Shown: positions 1 to 6,497, counted from the stretch's first letter. The stretch: DNA of 10,863 bases from an uncultured Roseiflexaceae bacterium (GCA_937974195.1 CALJIC010000290.1:1-10863), one strand, 5' to 3'. A program made the numbers and translations. Notes: generated by a model from the letters alone, not told the origin.

Positions 1-111
1 CGCGAGGGGCGACTCGACGACTACCGCCCCGATAAGTGAAGTGACAAAGTAGAGTTATGGGGCTTACGCGACCGTAGCACCTTCGGCTGGTTCAGCCCAG
101 AGACTAGCAGC

Positions 112-690
112 TTGGAGCCGATGGTACTGCGACCACTATCGGACCCACTAGAGATGGGGCCTCTCTCTGATGCCACCCTCGATCGCCTGCGCGCAGACCC
201 AGAGCTAGTAGCCGCCTACCGTGCAGCCTTCCCCAACGAGCAGCAGTTGGTCACCTGGGATCAGACCGCAAGAGCCCTCGCCGCAGCTATCCGCGCTATT
301 CCCACTCCTGACAGCGCCTACGACCGGTTCTTGGCCGGCGATACCACAGCAGCGAGCACAGAGGCCCAACGCGGTGCTGCACTGTTCGCCGAACTGGGCT
401 GCACGGCCTGCCATCGGCCTCCCACATTCGCCAGCGACACCTACCACAATATCGGCGTATCGGCTGATACCAGCCATAACAATGGGGAATCGCGGGTGCC
501 ATCGCTGCGAGGGGCTCGCTACACAGCGCCGTATTTCCACGACGGTAGCGCGGCCAGCCTGGAGGACGTGGTGCGCGCCTACGCGCAGGGCGGGCAGGTG
601 CTAGGGGCGGCGACCAGCCCTGCGATTACGCCCTTCCAGCTGGCCGACCAGGACGTGCTTGATCTGGTCGCCTTTCTTGAGTCGCTCTGA
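112..690 (+). CDS. C-terminal haem domain of a MauG / di-haem cytochrome c peroxidase family protein; 5'-truncated, probably a remnant
   Basis: Family members are exported c-type cytochromes with two haem domains that reduce peroxide or oxidise partner proteins. The 192-residue ORF holds one haem-binding CxxCH (C97-T-A-C100-H101) and the conserved C-terminal block VPSLRGARYTAPYFHDGS, followed by a closing DLVAFLESL helix. No Met follows the CxxCH, so the Met axial ligand of classical peroxidases is absent; Tyr157 could serve as in MauG (inference). The family is usually over 300 residues with a second CxxCH near the N-terminus and a signal peptide. Neither is present here. Family-like sequence (LWGLRDRSTFGWF, SSLEP) continues in frame upstream of the ATG to about base 55, then an in-frame TGA lies at 37-39 with no good start between. 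The coordinates are the longest ATG ORF; a broken or left-truncated gene is more likely than an intact 192-residue protein. The family is confident, functionality is not. Confidence 0.7.
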   Translation: MEPMVLRPLSDPLEMGPLSDATLDRLRADPELVAAYRAAFPNEQQLVTWDQTARALAAAIRAIPTPDSAYDRFLAGDTTAASTEAQRGAALFAELGCTACHRPPTFASDTYHNIGVSADTSHNNGESRVPSLRGARYTAPYFHDGSAASLEDVVRAYAQGGQVLGAATSPAITPFQLADQDVLDLVAFLESL

Positions 691-1183
691 TAACCACCAG
701 CCTGCAAACCACCCGACTGAGTGACAGGGCCAATTCTTGAGTTGGTGATATCGACTCAACCCTCCGCCAACAGGTAGTGTACCTGGGCGTGCAAGCACGC
801 ACCGGCAATGTGGCGGGACCGCCGAGCATTGTCTCGCGACAAAGGTCTTCGCTGCGATAAGGCGCGGCTTTCGCGCGTGGAGGTCGCAGTGCTTCGGAAG
901 CCTATGACCGCCTACACCATCCCGACTTGGCGGCGATGCTGAGCGTATGCGCACCAGGATTATGCTGCTCGGCGCCTTCGACCGCACTGCGTCGAGCGCC
1001 GAAGCTACCTCGCTGGAGGTTGGGGCAGGCTGTCGCCACCCATTTGGCTGATGTGGCCGCCCGACGCCTCTGCTAGACTCAGCTCAGATCTCCCCGTTGC
1101 CGCAGCACTACCTGTACCAGGCAGCGCACACTGCGCCGGTTGGCTCGCGCCGGTGCGCGCACAGCAGAAGGCGAAACCCTCGT
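691..1183. other. Intergenic region, hairpin-rich, no supported gene
   Basis: No frame on either strand here reads like a protein I recognise. The stretch contains several inverted repeats: GCGTGC/GCACGC at 787-800, GCGCG/CGCGC at 862-876, and a much stronger one at 967-1005 listed separately. The octamer TTGAGTCG at 677-684 has its reverse complement at 752-759. An extended -10-like sequence (TGC followed by TAGACT, 1071-1079) lies about 100 nt before the globin gene, but no -35 box is correctly spaced, so I do not call a promoter. Confidence 0.4.
967..1005. repeat. Long inverted repeat / stable hairpin
   Basis: The arms are TCGGCGC (969-975) plus TCGAC (978-982), pairing with GTCGA (991-995) plus GCGCCGA (996-1002). 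This gives 12 base pairs with a 2-nt bulge and an 8-nt loop. GC at 967-968 can extend the stem with GC at 1004-1005 across a one-base bulge. No T-run follows on either strand, so it is not a classical intrinsic terminator. It could still end transcription of the upstream cytochrome remnant, or be a palindromic protein site. Confidence 0.5.
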
Positions 1184-1654
1184 ATGACAGCCAGCGCTCC
1201 CCCGACCTTGTACGAATGGCTCGGCGGTATGCCGGCGCTGGAACGGCTGACCGCCCAGTTCTATGCGACGGTTCGGGCCGACCCGCTCTTACAGCCGGTC
1301 TTTGCCCACATGCCCGCAGATCACCCGCACCACGTAGCCCTGTTCCTGGCCGAGGTGTTGGGTGGGCCGACAACCTATAGTACCGAGCACGGCGGGCACC
1401 CTCACATGATCGCCCAGCACCTCAATCGCCACCTGACCCAGCCACAGCGAGCTCAATGGATGCGGCTGCTGCTTGAGGCGGCAGATGCGACCGGGCTTCC
1501 GGATGACCCTGAGTTTCGTTCCGCCTTTGTGGCCTACCTGGAGTGGGGGACCCGCCTGGCGGTGATCAACTCCCAGCCGGGGGCCGCCGTCAATCCCCAG
1601 GCCCCGATGCCGCAGTGGGGCTGGGGGGTGGTGGGTGGCCCCTACAAGGGCTAG
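1184..1654 (+). CDS. Group II truncated haemoglobin (trHbO-type)
   Basis: This is a cytosolic 2-on-2 haem globin that binds O2, NO or related ligands; roles proposed for the family include oxygen or redox chemistry and NO/peroxide protection. The 156-residue protein begins with the family opening TLYEWLGGMPALERL. Diagnostic residues are visible: Tyr27 at B10 (in QFYATV), Phe40 at CD1 (in LQPVFAHMP), the GGP and TYS segment at 60-66, the proximal His79 at F8 (in HMIAQHL), and Trp92 at G8 (in RAQWM), which marks group II. The tail after NSQPGA is Pro/Trp/Gly-rich, as I recall from other group II globins. An ATG 29 codons upstream (1097) is open in the same frame, but its extra residues are Arg/His-rich with no globin similarity. 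ATG 1184 has AGAAGG about 12 nt upstream and is preferred. The next gene starts 88 nt downstream and may be co-transcribed. Confidence 0.93.
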   Translation: MTASAPPTLYEWLGGMPALERLTAQFYATVRADPLLQPVFAHMPADHPHHVALFLAEVLGGPTTYSTEHGGHPHMIAQHLNRHLTQPQRAQWMRLLLEAADATGLPDDPEFRSAFVAYLEWGTRLAVINSQPGAAVNPQAPMPQWGWGVVGGPYKG

Positions 1655-1742
1655 GGCGGCCAGGGCGCCTGTCTCGATCTACTAGAGGCGGAAACCCCAG
1701 CCTGGCTCCGTCTCATCTATCGCTCAAACGAGGGCTTGTGTC

Positions 1743-2114
1743 ATGGCCATGCTCAAGGCCGCGAATCTGGCTGTCCGCTTCCTATTAGAGCTCTGTTTGT
1801 TGGCCGCGCTCGGCTGGAGCGGGTTTCAGCTCGCTGAGCCGGCCAGCCTCAGCGTTGCCCTCGCCGTGATCGCCCCGTTGCTGGCAGCGCTTGTCTGGGG
1901 TGCGTTTGTGGCTCCACGGGCCAGGATCGTGGTGCCAGACTGGGCCTGGCTGGCGATCCAGCTGCTGCTATTTGGCCTTGCGATCGCTGGCCTCGCTGCA
2001 ACTGGCCAGAGCCGGCTGGCAGCAGGCTTCGCGGTGGCCGTTGCCATCAATCTCAGTCTGGTAGTACTCTGGCGGCAACGCGAGATCGTGCGCAGGGCCG
2101 TCAGGGAGCGGTAG
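1743..2114 (+). CDS. DUF2568 (YrdB-type) small integral membrane protein
   Basis: This 123-residue protein matches the pattern of the uncharacterised DUF2568/YrdB family: an N-terminal LANLAVRFLLELCLLAALGW-like opening (residues 6-25), then VWGAFVAPRAR, then a final hydrophobic helix rich in NL. Four membrane segments are apparent at about residues 8-30, 35-57, 67-88 and 92-112, leaving a basic C-terminus (RQREIVRRAVRER) probably in the cytoplasm. No catalytic motif is visible and the function is unknown. ATG 1743 has a CGAGGG motif 8 nt upstream; an alternative ATG at 1749 would drop two residues. It follows the globin gene on the same strand; the pairing may be operonic but nothing in the sequence proves a functional link. 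Confidence 0.82.
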   Translation: MAMLKAANLAVRFLLELCLLAALGWSGFQLAEPASLSVALAVIAPLLAALVWGAFVAPRARIVVPDWAWLAIQLLLFGLAIAGLAATGQSRLAAGFAVAVAINLSLVVLWRQREIVRRAVRER

Positions 2115-2337
2115 GACTGCTTCTCTCTGGCTATGGCGTACACGACAGCGGTGGGAGTGGCAGCGACCGCTGCGCCTAGACAGGCTCGTCCCAGGCAGTC
2201 TCGCTGGTACAAGCACGAGAGCGGTGCAGGAGCCAGAGCAGGCTCAGCCTCGGTACTATCCACGCCATCCTTCCCAGCACCTGGTAGTACTCAAGATCAC
2301 CCTGCGATAGCCCCAGCCTCCTATCTTTTCCCTCTAT

Positions 2338-2363
2338 TTCACATCGCTTTAACACCCTATACT
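2338..2363 (+). promoter_or_regulatory. Possible sigma70-type promoter
   Basis: TATACT (2358-2363) is a good -10 match inside the AT-richest local stretch. The nearest -35-like hexamer is TTCACA (2338-2343), but the spacer is only 14 nt, shorter than the usual 16-18, so the -35 call is weak. Position and direction suit transcription of the operon that starts at 2535, with a leader of about 165 nt. Confidence 0.3.
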
Positions 2364-2405
2364 GCATCCCACGGTGACGCCCTGCATCGGCTGTCATCAC
2401 GGTGA
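2362..2405 (+). repeat. Paired short direct repeats, possible operator
   Basis: Two words recur in the same order: CTGCATC at 2362-2368 and 2382-2388, and CACGGTGA at 2370-2377 and 2398-2405. The second copy of the latter lies in TCACGGTGA, a near-perfect palindrome about one base. The pair sits at and just after the candidate -10 box, where a repressor would act. Chance occurrence is possible. Confidence 0.3.
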
Positions 2406-2461
2406 GTTAGCACAACTTTCTGCCGCGCACTCGGCATCTACGTGCGGTCTGCTCGGAGCGA

Positions 2462-2498
2462 GATCCTGTTGAGGATCCGCCCGGCGGGCCGCTTTTTT
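2462..2498 (+). terminator. Terminator- or attenuator-like hairpins with T6 run
   Basis: A perfect 6-bp hairpin, GATCCT-GTTG-AGGATC (2462-2477), is followed directly by a small GC hairpin, GCCC-GGC-GGGC (2479-2489), then CGC and six T (2493-2498). The final stem is only 4 bp, so strength is uncertain. It is far from the DUF2568 stop (2114) and only about 36 nt before the lipoprotein ATG, which fits a leader attenuator as well as a simple terminator. Confidence 0.4.
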
Positions 2499-2501
2499 CA
2501 T

Positions 2502-2519
2502 GCCGTCGTCCTCGACGGC
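2502..2519 (+). promoter_or_regulatory. Leader hairpin just upstream of the lipoprotein start
   Basis: GCCGTCG (2502-2508) and CGACGGC (2513-2519) form a perfect 7-bp stem with a TCCT loop, ending 15 nt before ATG 2535. The interval between hairpin and ATG is C-rich with no Shine-Dalgarno sequence. Together with the two hairpins at 2462-2489 it makes a compact structured leader that could affect translation start. Confidence 0.4.
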
Positions 2520-2534
2520 CCCGTCGCACCCGCT

Positions 2535-4202
2535 ATGCACCCCGCCGTTGCCGCTCGCCTATACAGCCTGCTGCTCCCGCTCCTTATCGTTGGCGGGTGC
2601 GGGCTTGCAGGCCCTCTCACCTATGGCGAGATGATGCAGACCGCGGCGGCTCAGGGCTGCTGGGAGGGAACAGCACGGACCCCGCTGCCTGTGACAGTCT
2701 CCCCGTCGGGTGGGCAATCTCTGACCACGACCCCAACGGTCGTGAGCAACCCCGGCGCCCCGACTCGTACCCCGGCGCCGAGCGCCACGCCCGTACCCTC
2801 GACAACCGCCCTGCCGCGCTGCACGCCGGCGCCAGGAACGACCCTCGAGCCCTGGCCATCGTCGCGCCCGACGCAGCCACCGCTGCCGACCCGCGCGGCA
2901 GACCTCCGGCAGCCGATGGTGGACGGCGAGACAGTGATGCGCCTGCCCAACGCGCTGCTGGCGCTCGACCTCGCGGTGCACCCGGTTCAGAACTGGCCGG
3001 CTGTGGCAGCTGTGGACATCCCGGTCGTCAACCGCGACCACGCCAGGGTATTCGTCCGCGCCTACGAGCCGCGTGGCGGCGGGTGGGGCGACTCCCAGAC
3101 CGTAGACACCGAGGGGAGTCATCCGGGCGAGCGATTCCGCTCGGTCGCCCTCGGGGTGACCGGCGATGGGACCCTTCACGCCGTGTGGGGGGTGACCGAC
3201 TTCCCAGAGCTGGCCATGTTCGCCAGCGAGAGCCACGATCGCGGGAAGCACTGGAGCTCCCCCACTCGCCTCGGCGGCGGCCTCTTCGGGGTGCTGGACA
3301 TGGCGACAACCCTGGATAACCAGGTTTTCGTGCTGGCGATGCAGCGCGACCCGGAGCTTGCCCCCGTGATCTTCCGCCGCGGCGCTGACGGCCGCTGGGG
3401 CGAGCGCGAGGTGCTGCCGCTCGAGCACGTCTGGTACGCGAGCGGAGGGGCGCTGGTCGTCGCCGGCGACGGGCTGCCGGGGGTAGAGCCGCACCTCGTG
3501 GCGATGCTCACTGGTGATGAGGCTGAGGCCGGGACTGTCTATGTCCTGCGAAGGCCGCTGAGCGGCGGGGTCTGGAGCGTGGGCAGCCGCAGCCTCAGCG
3601 GAGCCGAGGTGGGGGTGCTCCCCGGAGCTGTACGAGGACTGGCCTACACCTGGCGGCAGGGTCAGACGGCCGCGCCGGCCGTCAGCTTCACCTTCACGAT
3701 GCGCGACACCGCGAGCGTGCTCGCGCTCACGTCCCTCGACGGAGGCGTGACCTGGGGGAGCGTGGAGCCTGTTGCTCGCTCCGGTCAGGCGAGCGTAGGG
3801 GCCAGCGGGACCTACATCCAGTCTGCCGCCCCGGCATACGATCCCGTCGCCCAGAGCCTCATCGCCGTCTGGACATGCTGCAAGGACGGGCTGTGGGGCA
3901 ACGCGGAGTCAACGCACTACGCCAGCTGGCGCCCCATCTCCAGCCCAGCCTGGGCTCCCGAGCTACGCCCTGAGACCTTCTGGCAGCGAGTGCCGCTGGT
4001 TACCGGCTCAAGCGCCGCAGGGCTGACCGCAGTTGAGCAGGCCGCGAACTCGCGGGTCGCGTGGATGGCCTGGGTTGAGGATGGTCAGGCTGTTCGTGTC
4101 CGGACGCTGCCCCTGGATCGTATGCTCCCTGGTGCCGCCTACCCGACTATCACACCGACCGCTACACCCCTGCGCACACAGCCAACCACGGGGAGGCCGT
4201 GA
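2535..4202 (+). CDS. Lipoprotein with sialidase-like (Asp-box) repeats, first gene of the operon
   Basis: The 555-residue protein starts with a lipoprotein signal: hydrophobic LYSLLLPLLIVGG, then Cys22, the likely lipidated residue. It should therefore sit on the outer face of the membrane. Residues about 48-120 are a Thr/Pro/Ser linker; a shorter similar segment ends the protein. Between them are two clear Asp-boxes (S-x-D-x-G-x-x-W): SHDRGKHW at 233-240 and SLDGGVTW at 400-407. Such boxes mark beta-propeller blades in sialidases and other BNR-repeat proteins. I see no sialidase catalytic set (the FRIP Arg motif is absent), so a binding or scaffold role is more likely than glycoside hydrolysis. 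The frame is open back to a GTG at 2442, but that would translate the leader hairpins and bury the signal peptide, so ATG 2535 is chosen despite lacking a clear ribosome site. Its stop shares one base with the next start (TGATG). Specific function unknown. Confidence 0.8.
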   Translation: MHPAVAARLYSLLLPLLIVGGCGLAGPLTYGEMMQTAAAQGCWEGTARTPLPVTVSPSGGQSLTTTPTVVSNPGAPTRTPAPSATPVPSTTALPRCTPAPGTTLEPWPSSRPTQPPLPTRAADLRQPMVDGETVMRLPNALLALDLAVHPVQNWPAVAAVDIPVVNRDHARVFVRAYEPRGGGWGDSQTVDTEGSHPGERFRSVALGVTGDGTLHAVWGVTDFPELAMFASESHDRGKHWSSPTRLGGGLFGVLDMATTLDNQVFVLAMQRDPELAPVIFRRGADGRWGEREVLPLEHVWYASGGALVVAGDGLPGVEPHLVAMLTGDEAEAGTVYVLRRPLSGGVWSVGSRSLSGAEVGVLPGAVRGLAYTWRQGQTAAPAVSFTFTMRDTASVLALTSLDGGVTWGSVEPVARSGQASVGASGTYIQSAAPAYDPVAQSLIAVWTCCKDGLWGNAESTHYASWRPISSPAWAPELRPETFWQRVPLVTGSSAAGLTAVEQAANSRVAWMAWVEDGQAVRVRTLPLDRMLPGAAYPTITPTATPLRTQPTTGRP

Positions 4203-4489
4203 TGCAGCTAATCGCGCTCTACTCCGCAGCGCTCATTGCGCTTGGCCTGTTTCCGGTGGGGCACTACCTGCTGTTCATTCTGGACAGGGCCAGCCTCGTG
4301 GACACAGCGATCATCCTGGCCCATCTTTCGGGCTTCCCCTTCGGTGCGCTCGTCGCGCTCTTTGGACAGGCTGCTGGCGTGCAGCCCGCAGTCACCTGGC
4401 TGATGACGGTCGCCGCCTATGGCCTCTGCGTGGGCGCCAGCCTTGCCTTGCGCTGGGCGCATCTTCGCCAGGAACGGGGGCCGGCATGA
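4202..4489 (+). CDS. Small three-helix membrane protein, unrecognised family
   Basis: This 95-residue, very hydrophobic protein has three likely transmembrane helices at about residues 3-25, 34-56 and 64-85 and a short basic C-terminus (RWAHLRQERGPA). It has no signal peptidase site and no motif I recognise. ATG 4202 overlaps the previous TGA by one base and has GGGGAGG 5 nt upstream, a good ribosome site; the GTG at 4199 would be too close to it. The stop overlaps the next start as ATGA. Size and position beside a VirB6-like gene recall the small membrane subunits (VirB2/VirB3-like) of type IV secretion systems, but those usually have one or two helices and no sequence feature proves the link. 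Confidence 0.75.
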   Translation: MQLIALYSAALIALGLFPVGHYLLFILDRASLVDTAIILAHLSGFPFGALVALFGQAAGVQPAVTWLMTVAAYGLCVGASLALRWAHLRQERGPA

Positions 4490-5859
4490 TCTCCTCACCC
4501 CTCCACAGGACACTGGCCGCCCGCTGGCTCGCGGCCGCCACAAGCATCGTCGCTCTGGCTCTCCTGCTCGCCTGCGGGGGATTGGGGCAACCGCAGAGCC
4601 TCACGACCACTGAGACGCCGAGCTGGGCCTGCCCCAGTCCCACGCCCAGGCCCTTCGGCCCCGATGGTCCTATCAAGGACATTCAACGCGAGCCGCGGCC
4701 TACGGTCGTCCCGAGCGGCCCCGTGACGTATGAGGAGACGGAGATCTACTTCGAGCAGTGGGAGCAGGAGTACGGCGAGTTGGGTGGCCCGCCCTTCCCC
4801 AGCCCGACGCCCTACGTGCTCGTGGGCACCACCTTCACACTCGGCCAGCGTGCCCATATCCCGCCGCTCTACGCCCTGGTGACGGCCCGGTCAGGCGCAC
4901 CACAGCCGGACGGGCGGATGCTCCACTTCGTGGACATCACCTGGACGAATCCCCTGGGGGTGGATGTGCTGATTGACTACGCCTCCCAGGTGAAGATCAC
5001 CGCCATCACCACGAGCGAGGGGAAGGCGATCGCCAGCGACGAGTGGGGTGCCGACAGCGAGTCGCTCCTGCTCACCCAGGAGCCGCTGCCGACCACCGTC
5101 CCGCCGGGGGAGAGCTCCGTTGTGATCCCGATCCTCGCCCCCGCAGGCGAGGTTCAGACGGTGGCGCTCAGCGTCGTGCGCGACGGCAGCTACCAGCCCG
5201 CCCTCGCCGTCACGCCAGCTCCCGGCGGCCCTTCGCCAACCAGCATACCCTCTCCTACACCTTGGGACGCCACGCCAACGCCGAACACTGAGCTGCGCGC
5301 CCAACCCTACGAGCAGGTCGTTGTGCAGTTCGTCAACGCCCGCCCGATGGATCCTCCCTGCGACGATCCGGGGGCGACCACCCCCTGGGAGGCGACCGGC
5401 CGAGACGGTATCAACGGCGTCGCCGATGTGCCTGTAGCAGCACCGCCGGGCGCCGGCCGGGTCGTCCAGCTCGCCCTCCAGCAGGTGGGGAAGCCCTACG
5501 TGTGGGGCGCGACAGGGCCGAACGCCTTTGACTGCTCAGGCCTGATCGTCTGGGCCTACAGCCAGATCGGCATCAGGGTCGGCTACCGCACCTCGTACAA
5601 CCAGTTTGCCCACCTGCGGGCTGTGGAGCCGTCACAGCTCCAGCCCGGGGACCTGGTGTTCTTCGCCCAACGCGGGGCCGGGGTGTCTCACGTCGGGATG
5701 GTGGTGGGCGACCTTGACGGAGACGGCAGGCGGGACTGGGTCCACGCCGCCAGCCCGCGCCTCGGCGTCCGCACGGAGTACAACCTGTTCGGCTCGACGT
5801 ACTACGGCAACCCCGGCACCTGCACTCTGTGCATCGCCGGCTTCCGCACCCTCCGCTGA
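4486..5859 (+). CDS. NlpC/P60-family peptidoglycan endopeptidase lipoprotein
   Basis: The 457-residue protein begins with a lipoprotein signal ending in lipobox LLAC, with Cys30 the likely lipidated residue. A Pro/Thr-rich segment follows, then a beta-rich region at about 110-232 that looks like an Ig-like or DUF4352-style accessory fold (weak call). A second Pro/Ser/Thr linker (about 238-265) leads to the NlpC/P60 domain at about 325-457. The catalytic set is complete: Cys350 in FDCSGL, His402 in VSHVGM and His420 in WVHAASP. The family cleaves stem-peptide bonds in peptidoglycan, so this enzyme should open the cell wall locally from a membrane tether. The same frame is open back to 4033, but that part overlaps two upstream genes and reads as random Arg-rich sequence; ATG 4486 overlaps the previous stop by 4 nt and starts the signal. 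Its nearness to a VirB6-like gene suggests it makes room for a secretion channel, as Tn916 Orf14-type hydrolases do (inference). Confidence 0.9.
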   Translation: MISSPLHRTLAARWLAAATSIVALALLLACGGLGQPQSLTTTETPSWACPSPTPRPFGPDGPIKDIQREPRPTVVPSGPVTYEETEIYFEQWEQEYGELGGPPFPSPTPYVLVGTTFTLGQRAHIPPLYALVTARSGAPQPDGRMLHFVDITWTNPLGVDVLIDYASQVKITAITTSEGKAIASDEWGADSESLLLTQEPLPTTVPPGESSVVIPILAPAGEVQTVALSVVRDGSYQPALAVTPAPGGPSPTSIPSPTPWDATPTPNTELRAQPYEQVVVQFVNARPMDPPCDDPGATTPWEATGRDGINGVADVPVAAPPGAGRVVQLALQQVGKPYVWGATGPNAFDCSGLIVWAYSQIGIRVGYRTSYNQFAHLRAVEPSQLQPGDLVFFAQRGAGVSHVGMVVGDLDGDGRRDWVHAASPRLGVRTEYNLFGSTYYGNPGTCTLCIAGFRTLR

Positions 5860-5867
5860 GGCTCCCT

Positions 5868-6497
5868 ATGCGCGCGATGATCGCCCTGCTGCTTACGGCC
5901 CTCTGGCTAAACCACCCCTCCCTGGCCCTGGCGCAGTCACCACCCGCGCTGGTGGTGACGCTCCGTGACTCTGATGGGCACGGGGTGGCGGGTGCCACGG
6001 TGCTTGCGCGGGACCGGAGTGGGCAGCAGATCCTGGGCGAGTCGCAGACAGACGCCGACGGCCGCGCGACCATCGAGCGCGTCCCCATAGCCGAGGTCCG
6101 CGTAGCGGTGCGCGGGACCGTAGGGGGTGCGAGCCTTGTGCAGCGGGGCGATGACGCCCTGGGCATCCTGGTCTTCCTCGACGCGCCGACCGTCACCGTC
6201 GATCTGCTCATTGAGGAGGGGGGCGTGGTCGTCCCCGACCCATCGATGTTCGCTCTCGAGCAGGCGCCTGCCTCAACCACAGCCGTCCCGACGGCCCCCC
6301 TCGCGACGACGTCGGCGGCCCCTGCAGGAGTGGCTGCGGCGACGCCTGTCGCCTCTGTCGCGGCGGGCGAGGGCGGCGCTGCGGCCCACTCGTCATCGGC
6401 GCCGGGCGGGGGCGGCTGGCTCCTCGGGCCGGTGCTCATTCTCGGCATTCTGGCGGCGATCGTGCTCCTCCTTGCCCACCAGCGGAGGGCGGTATGA
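5868..6497 (+). CDS. Secreted membrane-anchored protein with carboxypeptidase-regulatory-like domain
   Basis: The 209-residue protein has a signal peptide with likely cleavage after ALA (residues 20-22). Residues about 26-105 have the pattern of a carboxypeptidase-regulatory-like / Ig-type beta-sandwich: VVTLRDSDGHGVAGATV, then SQTDADGRATI, where the D-x-D-G turn before a hydrophobic strand is typical. An Ala/Thr/Pro/Ser linker (about 125-180) leads to a C-terminal membrane helix at about 184-204 and a short RRAV end. It should be displayed outside the cell on a stalk. ATG 5868 is 8 nt after the previous stop, with GAGG 6 nt upstream; in-frame codons back to 5829 overlap the NlpC gene and would add residues before the signal. 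The stop overlaps the next start as ATGA. These domains are usually structural or binding modules; the precise role is unknown. Confidence 0.8.
   Translation: MRAMIALLLTALWLNHPSLALAQSPPALVVTLRDSDGHGVAGATVLARDRSGQQILGESQTDADGRATIERVPIAEVRVAVRGTVGGASLVQRGDDALGILVFLDAPTVTVDLLIEEGGVVVPDPSMFALEQAPASTTAVPTAPLATTSAAPAGVAAATPVASVAAGEGGAAAHSSSAPGGGGWLLGPVLILGILAAIVLLLAHQRRAV

Larger units (their letters stand above)
2115..2534. other. Gene-free boundary region before the exported-protein operon
   Basis: About 420 bp lie between the DUF2568 gene and the lipoprotein gene. Open frames in it look random. The left part has imperfect GC palindromes (CAGCGGT 2146-2152 against ACCGCTG 2166-2172; GCAGCG/CGCTGC 2160-2173) without a T-run. 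The middle (about 2320-2365) is the most AT-rich part and contains a possible promoter. The right part contains short direct repeats and tandem hairpins, listed separately. Codon style changes across this region, with third positions more strictly G/C to the right. Confidence 0.5.

Noticed and set aside
1051..1380. Open + strand frame overlapping the globin gene start
   Set aside because: No recognisable features; it overlaps the globin-coding frame, which carries all diagnostic residues.
2115..2441. Small open frames in both directions in the boundary region
   Set aside because: They lack ribosome sites, start mid-palindrome or have random composition; none resembles a known family.
2442..2534. 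GTG start at 2442 for the first lipoprotein
   Set aside because: It would put 31 residues before the signal peptide and translate through the leader hairpins; no ribosome site precedes it.
2559..3494. Long open frame on the - strand (311 codons) opposite the first lipoprotein gene
   Set aside because: Its product is Arg/His/Gly-rich with no domain or signal. The + strand frame has a lipobox and two Asp-boxes, so this is an antisense shadow of a GC-rich gene.
4033..4485. Upstream extension of the NlpC/P60 reading frame to an earlier ATG
   Set aside because: It would overlap two other genes and place about 150 Arg/Leu-rich residues before an evident lipoprotein signal. The 4-nt overlap start at 4486 explains the data better.
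5573..6448. Open - strand frame of 291 codons
   Set aside because: Its product is Arg/Ser/Pro/Cys-rich with no recognisable domain, and it lies opposite two well-supported genes (NlpC/P60 and the anchored surface protein).
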